This document shows positions 11,164 to 22,479 of a stretch of DNA of 64,000 bases, piece after piece. A program made the position numbers and the translations under genes. The stretch spans positions 124,001-188,000 of the forward strand of contig JACGCN010000005.1 in NCBI GenBank assembly GCA_014905825.1, read 5' to 3'. The DNA comes from Lyophyllum atratum. Its lineage: Eukaryota > Basidiomycota > Agaricomycetes > Agaricales > Lyophyllaceae. The notes beneath the pieces were generated by a model. That model was not told the origin of the DNA. It saw only the letters and a list, made by a program, of their open reading frames with translations, and ran no database searches. Positions within the stretch are counted from its first letter, which is position 1. Each line of letters begins with the position of its first letter.

Positions 11164-13932
11164 CTATCGCCCTCTCACCCCACGCGCCCCGACCGTGCCC
11201 ATCCCTCGTACGCCTCTGACGCCCCAGCGCATAAGACCTCTCAGGACAACGGCGCAAACACCAATTCCAATCAGCAGGGCATACCGCGGGATCGTCTTTG
11301 GGTAAAGCGCCCGGATCCTCGCTGCTTTGTCACGACGACGACGAGCAGGGTTCGTATTGGAGCTTGAGTCGGCCCCGTTTGTGCCAGCCGAAGGATCGGA
11401 ATTAGGGTCTGGTCCTGCAGCGAAGCCGGCCAAGGAGAGACCGACTGCAGCAGGTAGGGTTGCGCCGAGTGATGTGGACAGGGCCCATGCTGCAAGCATG
11501 CGAAGACGGGGGACGGCACATGCTTTAGATTCCGCCTCCTGCGTGTCCTCCTTAGCTCCCTCCTTCCCACCGTCTTTCTCTGCTGCTTCCGCTCCAAGTC
11601 GCGGTGCTGGCTCCGCAGTCGTCGTACCCGCCTGGGCAGACGAAGTGGAATCAGATACGGCCTCCATCTTCGCCACTCGATGTTCAACTTCCTCCAATCT
11701 TCCTCGGTACGCCTCCAACAAGCGCCAAGCCTCCGCAATTGAGGACGCCAGCCTTTGCTCCTCCCCTTCCCGCCTAAGACTCTCCGTTGCAACCTCCTCT
11801 GCCCGTACACGTCGCCGGTTCTCTTTAGCCTCCTGGCGTTGGCGTTGCGTTTCGGCTTCAATTTCAGATTTGCGTTTCTCCTCCTCCTCGAGCCGAACCC
11901 GTGTCTCGTTCCTCTCCATCTCCGCTTGCAGGTTCCAGCGTTCCCGCTCCTCCTCCTCGGCCCGCAACAATCGTCTCTCGATTTCTCGCATGTGCTTCAA
12001 CTCCTCCTCCTCTGCCTCCACCACCCTCGCCTTGCCTTGCGCCTCCGACGCCTCTTCTTCAGCGGCCCGCTCTTCTGCCTCGGACCCGCTGGCAGGTGCA
12101 AATAGCTCCCCTACACGACGCGTCTGCTTCTTCCCCATCCCCTGCGTCCTCCGACCAGCGCTGAGGGAGATACGGTCGGCCCCCTTCCCACTCCCCTTGC
12201 TGATGCTCCCAAACCGCTGACTCCCCCGCCCATCAGCCACGCCCTCGACACGCTTCATCGTACGCCCCACCTCCTCCGACTCATCCACCCACGCCGCCGC
12301 ACCCACTCCACCCTCAAGCGCAAGCAGCTCCTCGACGCTGAGCTCCTCCCCTACGTCCATCGTCTGTAACTGCGCAGGTACGGGCGAAGAGGAGGGCGGG
12401 GCGCGCTTCACTGTCTCCCCGGGCCCAAAGTCCATCTCCCACGCCGCAGCACCTTTCCGGCCTCTCTGCTTATCTCGTCCCTCCTTCTCCCTACGTCTGT
12501 CGGTGTTCACATATCCCTGACCGGGTGGAGCGCTGTCCTCGATGGTGGTGAGATCCGCGTTAAGCACGGCGATGAGCTCGTCCATCGACATCTCGCCTGA
12601 CGTGTTTTTCGCCTTCCCACCATCACGCGCATCCGCAACGGCATAAGCACCACCGAACACATCCTCGGATGGGGCGGAACGCAGGGATGGATGAGAAGGC
12701 ACAGAGGGGAGCGGCCTGCCACCGTTTGCGCTGGTCATGCCGTTCCCAGTAGCGTGTGGGGTGGTATGGATACCGTTACCGTTGCCTGTCGCGTTGGGGG
12801 TGTTGAACGGCGAAAAGGAAGGATCCGGGAACGAGGAGGTCGGCAAGAGCAGAGGGGCCCGTGCGGACTCGCTTGGATGCGGTGGGTAGGGGAGGGGGCG
12901 CCCGTGACCAGGTCTGGTGTTATGAGGTTGGTAAAAGTAGGGTTCTTCTGAGCCTTCCACGCTGCTGATGCTACCACTGCGCTCCCGGCGGTCTGCGCCG
13001 TCGTCAACACTTGAGGAGCGCTCGAAGGACGCGACCATCCCGTTCACGCGGCCGTTGGGTCTGTAGCGCCGTTTCCTGCGGCCGGAGATTGACGAGCTGG
13101 AGGACATGGAGGAGGAGGAGAGGTAGGCTTGGTCCTCGTCGTCTTCGTCGTCTGGGAGGTGTAAGGAATACGATTTCGTCGGAGAGTCCGATAGTGATTG
13201 AGAGTGAGAGTGACGACCGCGTAAAGCGTCAGAGTCGCCTATCATGGGGTTGGAGTTTGGCCAGATGCGATCTTTCAGCACGGATTGGCGGAGCCGTCGG
13301 GAGGCGGCAAGCAGCAGCGATCGTTGCCACTGTTGGGTTACGCCATACCTGTGGCGTTAGAGACAAATATAAGTTAGGCTGAACCAATGATATGATATTG
13401 ATAATGCTTTTGGGACTTACGCGTTCAATACGCCCTCATCGAATCGTAAGAAGGCTCTGCCGGTGATCTCATGTTCCTGTACAAAATCGGCGATCTCGGG
13501 GACATTCTCAGCGAGCTGCTCAGACGACCATAACTTCGGATTCGCGCTAGGATCAGAGATTTGCGCAGGGAGTGTTTCTGCCCTTGATCGCGTATGTCCG
13601 TCGCCCTGTTGGTGCTGATAGTATAGCTCTTCAGGCGGCACAGGCAGCGACCGAGGAATCTCGTCCGTCAGGCTGCGACTATATCGATGCCGAGAGCCCC
13701 GCTCCGCATAACCTGGATGTGTCGCCTTTGTCGGCGACGGCGACGGCGAGAGCGGGACGTAGTGGTTGCGTGAGTGGGAAACAGAAGTGGAGGTCGTTCC
13801 TGAGCGCGAGAGGATCCCGGTGGAGGTCGTTTTGATGGCGTACGGATGAGGGTTTGGTCGAAGCGCGGCGTGGAGACTGGTGCCAGGCTTCGTTGGCGAC
13901 GACGGCCGCGACGAGGACGGCACGCTGCTCAT
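11164..13932 (-). CDS. SAM-domain protein with coiled coil and C-terminal membrane segment
   Basis: Two exons, 13932-13421 and 13348-11164, join in phase 2 to give 898 aa. The start at 13932 (MSSVPSSSRPSS) is preferred over an in-frame ATG at 13989. Residues about 133-195 form a SAM domain (WSSEQLAENVPEIADFVQEH, ITGRAFLRF, YGVTQQWQRSLLL); the intron cuts this domain. The middle is Ser/Pro-rich and presumably disordered. From roughly residue 560 to 730 a long Glu/Arg-rich coiled coil runs (AEEEELKHMREIERRLLRAE and following). Near the C terminus, after RRRRDK, a hydrophobic stretch RYALLIGIGVCAVVLRGLM is followed by an Arg/Gly tail, consistent with a tail-anchored membrane protein. SAM domains mediate oligomerisation or partner binding, so a membrane-bound scaffold is the likely role; no named orthologue is recognised. 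Confidence 0.85.
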
Positions 13933-14387
13933 CGTCTTATACGTTGCCAACTTAGAGTTGTCGCTGTTCAGGCACCTTCGATTTGTCACGGTTACGGTTC
14001 ACACGGGCGTCATGCCTTTGTGACACGGCCCGAAAAGGCCCCAGCCAAACCTCACCACCTTCAATCGCCGAAGGATCCTCCCCTTCCATTCCCTGCAGTC
14101 TCGTAGGTCGTATTCAGCCAAGGATAATTGCTCTCCTAAGGTTTCTCTTCTTAAGTTATTTCCAAGCATGATCCTGACCAAAATCTAGGAAGTTGAGGAT
14201 GATCATACGAACTTTTAGTTAGAATTCTCGGGCCTCTATTTGGCCTCTATGACCTTCTTCACAAGTCAAGCTCAAGCGCCCATTGTTCATGTGAACGCAA
14301 GGCTTCGAATGCTCTCACGGATAATCCACGCCTGCTTGCATACGCCCATCTCCACTATAGAAAGAGCAGTGTGCATCTCCGGCTACA
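13933..14387. promoter_or_regulatory. divergent intergenic region between SAM gene and BTB gene B3
   Basis: The 455 bp between the two divergent start codons must hold both promoters. No clear TATA box or palindromic operator was recognised. Confidence 0.4.
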
Positions 14388-15479
14388 ATGTCCTATCGTA
14401 ACCTGATGCTACTAACGCCTAGCGAGTACGAGGCTCTAGATCTGCCCGTACGCGGGGACAGTCCACCTTCCCCCCTCACGCCTAGGGAGTACGGGGCTCC
14501 AGATCTGCCCGTACACGGAGACAGTCCACCTCCTCCCAGAACACCCTCGCCAACAAAGTCAGATCGGTGTACGTACCACGCCCTACTCCACAACCTTGCA
14601 CTTACTTCCACGCTTATGCTGATTCGTTCTCCCAAAGTCCGCGCTGCAGATGCAGATGTCACATTTCGCTCTTCTGACGACATCCTTTTCCTGATACATC
14701 GCAAATACCTCGAGAATACCAGCGGTAGCCTCCTACCACCTGATTTCGTTCCCAATAACATAGAGGTCATCGATCTGGATGAAGAAGCGTCTACGCTGGA
14801 GCTGATGTTCCAGTTCGTTTACCCTCAGTGTCAGCCTCCCTTCGAGGGCATGCATTTTGCTACTCTTGAGAAGTTAGCAGAGGCGGTAGAAAAATATCAA
14901 ATCTACCCCGCGATGCAGATCTGCAATGTTTACATGGGGTACGTACGTCCATCTAGGATTATGCGGCTATTTTGCTTATCCACACCCACAGGAAAACACT
15001 TCCTAATCACGCCGTTAAAATCCTCGATTTTGCTATCAAACACGATTATCCTGCCATCGCTGATCAGGCGGCGCCTCATGTGACTCCTACAAAGATAGCT
15101 CAAGCAGCCGATGCCGTATCTCACGAACTTCTTCGTGCGTGGGTGGGTATCACACTTCTTCACAGCGGTGGAACCTCAGTGCTCACTAACGACCCGTTCC
15201 AAGGCGAAATACTACGAACGATGGACCTATCTACGGCGAAGTGCGATGGGTGATAGATGGCAGCATCGCCACAGCTGCAACAACTGGGTCGGTTACCAGA
15301 TGACCATTCTGGTTGCGCTCGGGTCTCAGGAGGGGATCAATAACGATGCATCTGTGGTGGACGTCATTTCTGTGGAAGATACTCAATATAGTTATTGCTG
15401 TCGACAGGAAGCGGCCAGATGGAGGGAACATTATTTGTCGGTTTTGAGCGGTATACCCAAGTTTAGCGCGTATCTGTAA
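14388..15479 (+). CDS. BTB/POZ domain protein B3
   Basis: Exons 14388-14568, 14638-14938, 14992-15142, 15204-15479; 909 nt, 302 aa. The intron positions and phases (1, 2, 0) match B2 and B4. The first exon is longer than in its paralogues and contains an imperfect 22-residue repeat (TPSEYEALDLPVRGDSPP then TPREYGAPDLPVHGDSPP). Exon 2 is the BTB core (RAADADVTFRSSDDILFLIH, LELMFQFVYPQCQPP, AVEKYQIYPAMQICNVYM). Exon 4 carries the C-terminal domain (NNWVGYQMTILVALGSQEG, YCCRQEAARWREHYL). It is separated from the other three BTB genes by the SAM gene and inverted relative to them. Confidence 0.85.
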
Positions 15480-16128
15480 TTATGAATGTCCCCAACGAGC
15501 GATGGTCTATAGCTACGGTGATAAAGATGTATCTGCATAGTCGTACATACGAATACATTAAGAAGGCAGAGGAATTGGAGAGACTGCCCCACGTTTGACG
15601 GAATCTTGCGGCAGCTCAGTCATAGTGGGCAGAGCTCGGAACGGCGGCGTTACCCTTGGTCTGCTACTGCCTAGCAGCGAGCCACGGAACACGGAACTGC
15701 ATTTTCTGCAACGCATATGAACTTCCACAACATGCAGGTAACAGTGGATAGAACGTTGTCAAGGGAAGATATACTTTCAACGAACAAGGTTTTAGAAAGA
15801 TGGAAGACGAGCAATTCGTAAATTACAAGTGTACGTACTATCTCCGTATAAGTAACACGGCGAGGATGGTCGGAGAAAAGCTCATGTGCGCAGCGTGACG
15901 CCAGTTTTTGGGCGAGTTGGGCAGCTATGCAGTTTGTTGCCATAGTTTCCTATAACCTGATTTTCCTGTCTCATCTGGCGGCGAGGATAACGGGTCGTCT
16001 GTGTTGAAGAGGAAGGTACAGATTTCGGGGCATGATAGTGTTTTTCCAAGGTTCAAATGACAGATCAAGCCACAAGTTGCGACAGACAGGCTCAGTCATC
16101 ATACAAGGAGGTAAACGCGTAACTGGAA
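15480..16128. other. intergenic between B3 and AlkB-like gene
   Basis: Convergent 3' flanks. A 90-codon minus-strand frame at 15671-15943 has no recognisable content. Nothing else seen. Confidence 0.3.
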
Positions 16129-17117
16129 TCAAAAAACAAGTTGCCGGAACGTGAGGCTTATGCGGCCCTCTTTTACCTTAGGTTCCCTATGAAGGACCAG
16201 TAAACGTGTTGACAAAAGTTCGCGAAGACGAACATGACTCACTTCGGAATCTCATGCTTCCAGAACCGCTGCGTATCGCCTTGCATGACCACCAAAGATC
16301 CGGGATCCAAGATCCATCCCTTTTTACGGACAAGGGTAGGAGACTCCACTGGGACGCCGTCGGTGGAGAATAGAGCGGACGAACTTGGAAGGGTTTCTCT
16401 TGCCTTTTTTGTAGGTGGGGAACTTGTTGATTTGGGCCGTTTAGGCGCGTCATGAGTCATAATGAAAGTTCGGGGCGCGCCCAGGGAGACAGATGCAATC
16501 ACTCTGTAAACAGAATCGTTGAAAGCTCCCAGACATGAGGGATGTCTTGGACTCACCTGTTCTCCAAGTTATCCCTATGATTTCCGATGTAGACGCTTCC
16601 GTCCTCGTACAAATTGAGCATGACATGGTTGAACTTCACGCCGAGCCGTTCTTCCACCTCGTCCTGAATACGCCGCAATAGGGACGGATACTCGTATTTC
16701 ATGTCTACGACTTGTCCACTGTACTTGAGCGTGAGTTTTGGCTCTGTCGCGTATGCTTTGAAGGATAGCAGTGAGTTCACACGTCATGAGACATGAAGCA
16801 AAACCAACGTACCTGCGATCTTCCTGGACTGCGTGATCTCCCTCCCATAAAGTTTCAGCTTCGGTTGATACCCTGCAGATTCAAGTGCGACACGGGTTAG
16901 CCAAGCTGCGAGCTACATTTCATCACGCAGACGTGCAGCTGTCGAGCTCAATGAGGCCAGAACACCATCCAGCTGCCGTGGCTTCGTCGACGAAAGTTGG
17001 CATGTAAAACACCTCGGCGTCAGGCATGTCTGTAAGCCGGTAATCTTGGAGATTCTTGACTTTTTCTACTTCGGAATCTGAGACTTCTTGTCGCGCACGC
17101 TTTTGTGGTCGAACCAT
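16129..17117 (-). CDS. AlkB-family 2-oxoglutarate/Fe(II) dioxygenase (ALKBH2/3-like)
   Basis: Five exons, 17117-16937, 16872-16813, 16755-16557, 16503-16243, 16186-16129; 252 aa, in frame. AlkB enzymes oxidatively remove alkyl groups from 1-methyladenine and 3-methylcytosine in nucleic acids. The iron ligands are visible: H140 and D142 in IGNHRDNLENR and H230 in HEIPK. The 2-oxoglutarate-binding arginines are R242 and R248 in GRISLTFRQ at the C terminus. The substrate lid region reads LDSWYQPKLKLYGREITQSR, and a long insert (PKRPKSTSSPPTKKA) precedes the last iron ligand. The N terminus is basic (RPQKRARQ), a possible nuclear signal. Intron 1 needs a GC donor (GCACGT at 16936-16931): no GT donor keeps LDSW-YQP in frame. 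Length suits the ALKBH2/3 group. Divergent upstream neighbour not recognised. Confidence 0.85.
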
Positions 17118-17259
17118 ATGAGAAAGACAAGTCTACGTTCTGGAGGAAGTCAAAGTTGTCGGACAAGAATGGTCAAACAAATGCAAAGTCCGATAAGTTG
17201 GACAAGGTAGCACGCGTCGATGGTGTTGCCGGAGTTCATTTTGTTACAGTACATAGGAG

Positions 17260-17285
17260 TACCGTTGCCGACCAGGACCAGGTCT
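17260..17285 (+). repeat. 26-nt inverted repeat, left arm
   Basis: TACCGTTGCCGACCAGGACC plus CAGGTCT; its exact reverse complement is at 18315-18340, about 1.03 kb away. Confidence 0.85.
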
Positions 17286-18314
17286 GTATAAGGAAGGTAG
17301 ACGTCAGATTGCAAGGTGTGTCTGGGGTCTTGGGACCGCTTCCTTTTATTGTGACCATCATTGTAAGAATTAAGTCGTTCTCCAAGTCGATGTCATGTAT
17401 GTACAGTATGTAAGTTACAGTAAGTATGTGGAGACCTTGGAAAACGGTACCATCGTCGGTCGGGAGTTTCAAGAGAAGACATTGAAATTTTCGGTGTTCC
17501 GCTCTACATTCTAGCTTCTAAGGTTTTGCGCGAGATAATGGCAACATTTGTACTGTACGAATATGAAATAACCACACAGAGTTCCGTCGAGATACCTTCG
17601 GCGGGTAGCCAGTTCACGAAGTACAAAAGACTTGGGAGATTGTGAAAGCTGGCATTGAAATGCCATTATGCCGCCATGAGCCACCATGCCGGATGAATGA
17701 GTCCCCGCCAAGACACACCTCATGCCCGGGGCGAAACACCAGCGCGCCTCATCCCGAGGCTTGATGGACTTCCGACGCTCATGGGAAGTTCCTCGAGGCG
17801 TCGCCCTCGGCAAGCTCATCGGTATTTTGTCCAAAGAAGATGTCGCTCTGCTTTATTCACTTATTTATCGTGAATATAAGTGCGACTCTAGGGCCTGTGT
17901 ATTGTATTGTCTAAGATTCAGTCCCAAAACTTTCCGAGGAAGAGACGACGTGCTATGCATGCGTTCATGCTAGAACTTGCAATTCAATGCTGAGATTCGC
18001 CTTCCTTATTTCTCTATATTGAACCGAGCCTCTATTCCTTTTTGAGCTTCTTAGTGTATATACATAGGTGACTAGATTTGGCTAGTGAACATATTTGAGA
18101 GAAAAGCGAAGGAAATACGCTATAAAACCTCTTTTTGGACTGCCAACCATTTTGAATAGCATAGCCGGTGGTATCATGGAGGGCTATAGAAGGAGAAACC
18201 GTCTTCCCAGGACTATCAGTAAATTAGTTTATTGGTTCGCAGGTGACGTGTGACGATGCTGGTGTTGACAGGTCGGACCCCATCTCGCCGCAAATGGCAA
18301 TTGCGAAAGACGAT

Positions 18315-18340
18315 AGACCTGGTCCTGGTCGGCAACGGTA
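18315..18340 (-). repeat. 26-nt inverted repeat, right arm
   Basis: Begins AGACCTGGTCCTGGTCGG and is the reverse complement of 17260-17285. Confidence 0.85.
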
Positions 18341-18504
18341 TAGGAGACTACTATGACACAGACCTTACATAAAGAGTACAAGAAAGTTTACAAGAAAGTT
18401 TACAGCATGGTATACAAATCGGTGGGACATAAGAGTACTAGACTCGTACCAAATTCCATTTATGACCTTCCGAGGATCAGTTTCCTTCCGACAAACGCGT
18501 ATAC

Positions 18505-20321
18505 TCATCCTTCCTTGACGACTTGCTTCACCGTCTCCCCGAATATGTCCAAACCCTTCTTCAAATCCGCCTGACTTATGTTGAGAGGCGGAATGAATCG
18601 GATGACTTCATACGCGCTCGTAGTCAAGATCAGAAGGCCCTTCTCAAGACAAGCCTTCGACACACGCGACGCGAGGCTCTTGGGACTGTCCGCCTTGGTG
18701 ACAGGGTCAAACTGCGCGCCGGGTGGGTTCGGGGACGTGAACTCGATCGCAACCATCAGGCCGGTCCCGCGGACGTCGAGAATGTACGGAGATACTGTGG
18801 GATCGGATTTGAGGGCTTCCAGAGATGCGAAGAGTTCGCGCGAGCTGTGAGGAATGATTTAGCTCATGTCAAGCGATCAGAATGTAAGAGTGTGACGTGC
18901 CGGTCTTGTACGTTGGCAAGAATGTTTTCTTCCTTGAAGGCATCGGCGACAGCAACTGCGGCTGCGCAGGAGACGGCGTTACCGGCATAAGTTCCTCCCT
19001 ATGTGAGCAAATGTTAAGACAAACCATGGTCGAAGGATAGTTGCACCTACCATCGTTCCAGGCTTAAGCTTATCCGTCAGTTCCTTGCGACTTATAACCC
19101 CGCTAAGAGGGAAACCATTCGCCACGCCCTGAGGTTTTCGAAACATTGGTTATGGGCATCGAGAATTGGAGGTAAACGAACCTTGGCGATAATCATGATG
19201 TCCGGTCGCACTCCACTATGTTCAATCATGAAGTACTTGCCGGTGCGGGCGAATCCGCTCTGAACCTCATCCACGATCAGCAGGATACCATGTTTATCGC
19301 AGACCTCCCGGAGGCCTCGCAAGAACTCTGGAGGAGCGGGGACGTAACCACCTTCTCCTAGAAGAGGCTCCACAATAATAGCTGCAGTATCGCGTGGGGC
19401 CGTCTGTTGGGCCAGGAGGAGATCAAGCTGATAAAGGGACTGCGAGACGAGCGTAGAGGATGGCGTGGAAGGCGGTAGCCCGTGTTGGTGCCAGTAGGGA
19501 TAGGGGATCGAAAATACTCCCGGCTGCGCGTTTTGTGATGTTTCAATCGCGAACAAGCACGTTAAGGATGAGGATGACACGTACCATAACGGGGAATGTT
19601 CCTTCGGAGTAGATCGTTTTGCTCTTGGTAACAGCCATGGCGCCGTAGGTACGTCCATGATAGCCACCTATTGGCCGACAGAGTCAGGTATGGACAGGTC
19701 TATGGGCATTGAGGGTTGTACCTTGCATGCAGATGATATGTTGTCTGCCTGTCGCAACTCGAGCTAATTTAATGGCAGCCTCGACAGCTTCCGAACCAGA
19801 GTTCCAAAAGAAGAACGAATCGAGAGATGGATCAGGCATCACTGGTAGCAACTTCTCAACGAGTTGAAGGTATGGCTTATGGAACGCGATGCTGCACTGA
19901 AAAGACGAGAAGGATCAATGGATGAGTATAAGAGGTAGTGCGAACATATAAAGATGGCGAACATACCTGCCCATGAACAAGAGTCAGACATTGTTCGGCG
20001 GCGGCTTGGCTTACTTTCGGGTGACAATGTCCTGTGAATTAAGCCGTATCAGTAACCTCGTCGTTAGGCGGTGAGTAGAGGGTGGTAAATAAGTTCACCT
20101 AAACTAGTCACTCCGATCCCACTGGTGAAGTCGAGAAGCCTCTTGCCGTCCTCGTATTCGACATATGAACCCTGGCCTTTAACCATGATACCTTCAGTCA
20201 GTCGACCAAGGCCGTTCGTAACGTGACGTTGTCCTAGCTGATACAAGTTATCCGCAGAAGTTGATACTCCTCGAGAGGAAGTTGTCCCATTGGGAGATCC
20301 GATGGCCTCTGTTTTGGACAT
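18505..20321 (-). CDS. class III aminotransferase, 4-aminobutyrate transaminase-like
   Basis: Eight exons: 20321-20099, 20031-19967, 19896-19722, 19667-19585, 19523-19182, 19128-19051, 18998-18901, 18844-18505; 467 aa, all phases consistent. It is a PLP-dependent fold-type I aminotransferase that would move the amino group of GABA or a similar omega-amino acid to 2-oxoglutarate. Visible motifs: TSGIGVTSLGHCHPKV, NSGSEAVEAAIKLAR (PLP phosphate binding), GGYHGRTYGAMA, IVDEVQSGFARTGKYF with D267 contacting the pyridine nitrogen, and the Schiff-base lysine K296 in IIAKGVANGFPLS. The C terminus has RGTGLMVAIEF and a normal end. Intron 7 uses a GC donor (GCACGT at 18900-18895). No clear mitochondrial presequence is seen. 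Ornithine or acetylornithine aminotransferase is the main alternative. Confidence 0.85.
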
Positions 20322-22479
20322 CCTGGTAGATCTGAGAATAGGGCTGCTCGGAGTGGTCAGGGGTTAATCAAGCTCCCACAGTAGAGTTGGAAACGTACAC
20401 AGTCCTCGATATATGGCGGGTTTTGATAGCCAAACTCGACGTAATCCGTAGCATGTATAGCCGAGATTCTGCGATGCTTTATGGATTTGGAGGATGCCTC
20501 GAGGCCACTGTGGGAACGTCAGTGGTCACCTCCTAAAGTTGGGACAACATCAAATACATAAGGCCAAATTCACCGCGCTCTTTGAATAAAATTTGCTCAG
20601 GCATGATGTCACTACTTACTCATTGCTAGTGGGCTCAACAGGAAGTTGGCGGATTGAAGACGTGGATTTACTACTGGTGGTTAGTAAGTAGGTAGAGCAC
20701 GTCTGATATCAAATCAACGATGCGGTTTAGGCATCATATTGCTGCTCGTTTCAGGTAGGTCCGCACAAGAGGGGTGCGGGAACAAAATTCTTGACACGAG
20801 GCTCTCAAAATTTGAAGACCCCGGAGACCGGTCGACCGGTGGGCTGTAACGACCCGAACAATCGAAAGGGTCTGATATTTACCTTTTCTGGCTGATTCGT
20901 CAGGTCAAGACGCGTCGAGACGCTGTTTATCATTGCGGGACTAATATTGAATGTATTTACGCGTTCATTGTAAGTCAGATACACTAGAATTATGAACAAT
21001 ATGGTAGGATTGGATATGGTAATAGGAATATGATGATGTGATCGCTCTTATGATCGAGTCTTGCGTTTCTTCGCGGCTGGCTGCACCTGAACAGCCCGAT
21101 TCGTGGATGAGCGCTTGGAGCCTCAAGATGTTGCTGATTCAATGGGTGGGAGGGGATGTGCAGGAAGGATGTTCTCCTTTGGGTCCGAAATCAACGACGC
21201 GTAAAGACTCGCAAAGGATGCGGCAATTTGACGCGCACGTGAGTTCACGTGAGTCTGCGCTCAGGCCAGTTGACAAGAATACCTTTCCGCTTCAACATCC
21301 CATGCTCACGCGTCTGCCAGACCATGTCAGAACGATTGATACTGATATATATTGGCGCATGCTGCCGTATCACGGTCACAGATGTATTCTATCTACAGAT
21401 ATGAAGAAACTTTGGCGAAATGGCTCGCAAACGCCAAAAAGGACCCCGGAGACTGGTCACCAGGACCCTGACCAACAGCCTCGTATCCGGGATTTGGATC
21501 CCGCACTCCTCTTGGGTCCGCAGTTTGAAAAGTCGGGTCCTGCCAGCGCTCAGACTTTAGGTCCAATTCATCGTCCTGCGATTTCCCTCGACTTCAGCAG
21601 TTACGAGAACATAAGAAATGAGTTTGTCGGTCACTTGAAGGCTAACTGTACTGTGGGTGAATAAGTTACTTATTGAAATAAGCAAGAAACAAGCGCGCTC
21701 GAAGGCGGCAATATTTCGTTGATGATGCATTGATGGGTGGCTGTGCAATCTCGTCGTTAAGTTTTGGTTAGCCGTCCTGTGTCCCACTGATCCTCCTTGA
21801 CATGGCTCAGAATATGACAGCGCCCCTTCAAATTTAAAACTAACTGGAGTAAAATGAGATGTATCAGTGCTGCAGGCCATGCACAGACGATTTCTGAGTA
21901 TTATAGGCTACCCATCCAGAACAAAAACACATGGCAGATCTGACTCGCAGATACCCGGTCGGGGATTCGCCGAAATTGTTCGCCAGTGGAGGCCGCCAAC
22001 CTTTGACTTCGACAACCTTTGTTCTTCTCTGTCGTGTTGAACACTCTCTTTCTCGTTTTTTTAGAGACTTGAAGTCATGCAAGCCTTCCTTGAACGTCGT
22101 CCTGTAATTAGACCCTCCAATCCCACCATAGAGTCCCCTGTGGCCAACCTGGAATCCCTTGCTCCGACTCGAGGACAATTTGTTGCTTCGCAACTAGAGG
22201 GCATGTGTGAGTTCCTCGAACAATCCGAAACTCTTGTGTGTTGTTAATGACCCATCTGCTGCATAGTATCTCGTGAGCAACCGCAACCGCAGACTCCATT
22301 GCAACTTGTACTAAGGATCTTTTGAAGTCCCTGTAATCCCTGACGATATCGAGTCCGATCTAGCCTTAGAACCTGAAGGCAGAAAATATATGGGACCGAT
22401 CGATATAGAATTAAGCGATGTGCGTAGACCCTTTGTTAACGTTTAAAACGTCTCAACCAGTCAAATGTAGGACGCTATC
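20322..22479. other. 2.2 kb intergenic, no gene supported
   Basis: A 208-codon + frame at 21038-21664 and overlapping minus frames have no recognisable domain. CCCCGGAGACYGGTC occurs at 20819 and 21453 in different surroundings. I could not support a gene. Confidence 0.3.

Larger units (their letters stand above)
17118..18504. other. intergenic, with an inverted-repeat pair
   Basis: About 1.4 kb between the AlkB-like start and the aminotransferase 3' end. It holds the 26-nt inverted-repeat pair listed separately and a short tandem ACAAGAAAGTTT repeat near 18378-18402. No coding gene supported. Confidence 0.35.

Noticed and set aside
11327..12220. 297-codon + strand open frame
   Set aside because: Antisense to the coiled-coil region of the SAM protein; Ser/Arg-rich content is what reversed Glu/Arg codons give.
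21038..21664. 208-codon + strand open frame
   Set aside because: No domain, no splice partner and no paralogue in the window; composition is unremarkable. It cannot be excluded as a lineage-specific gene.
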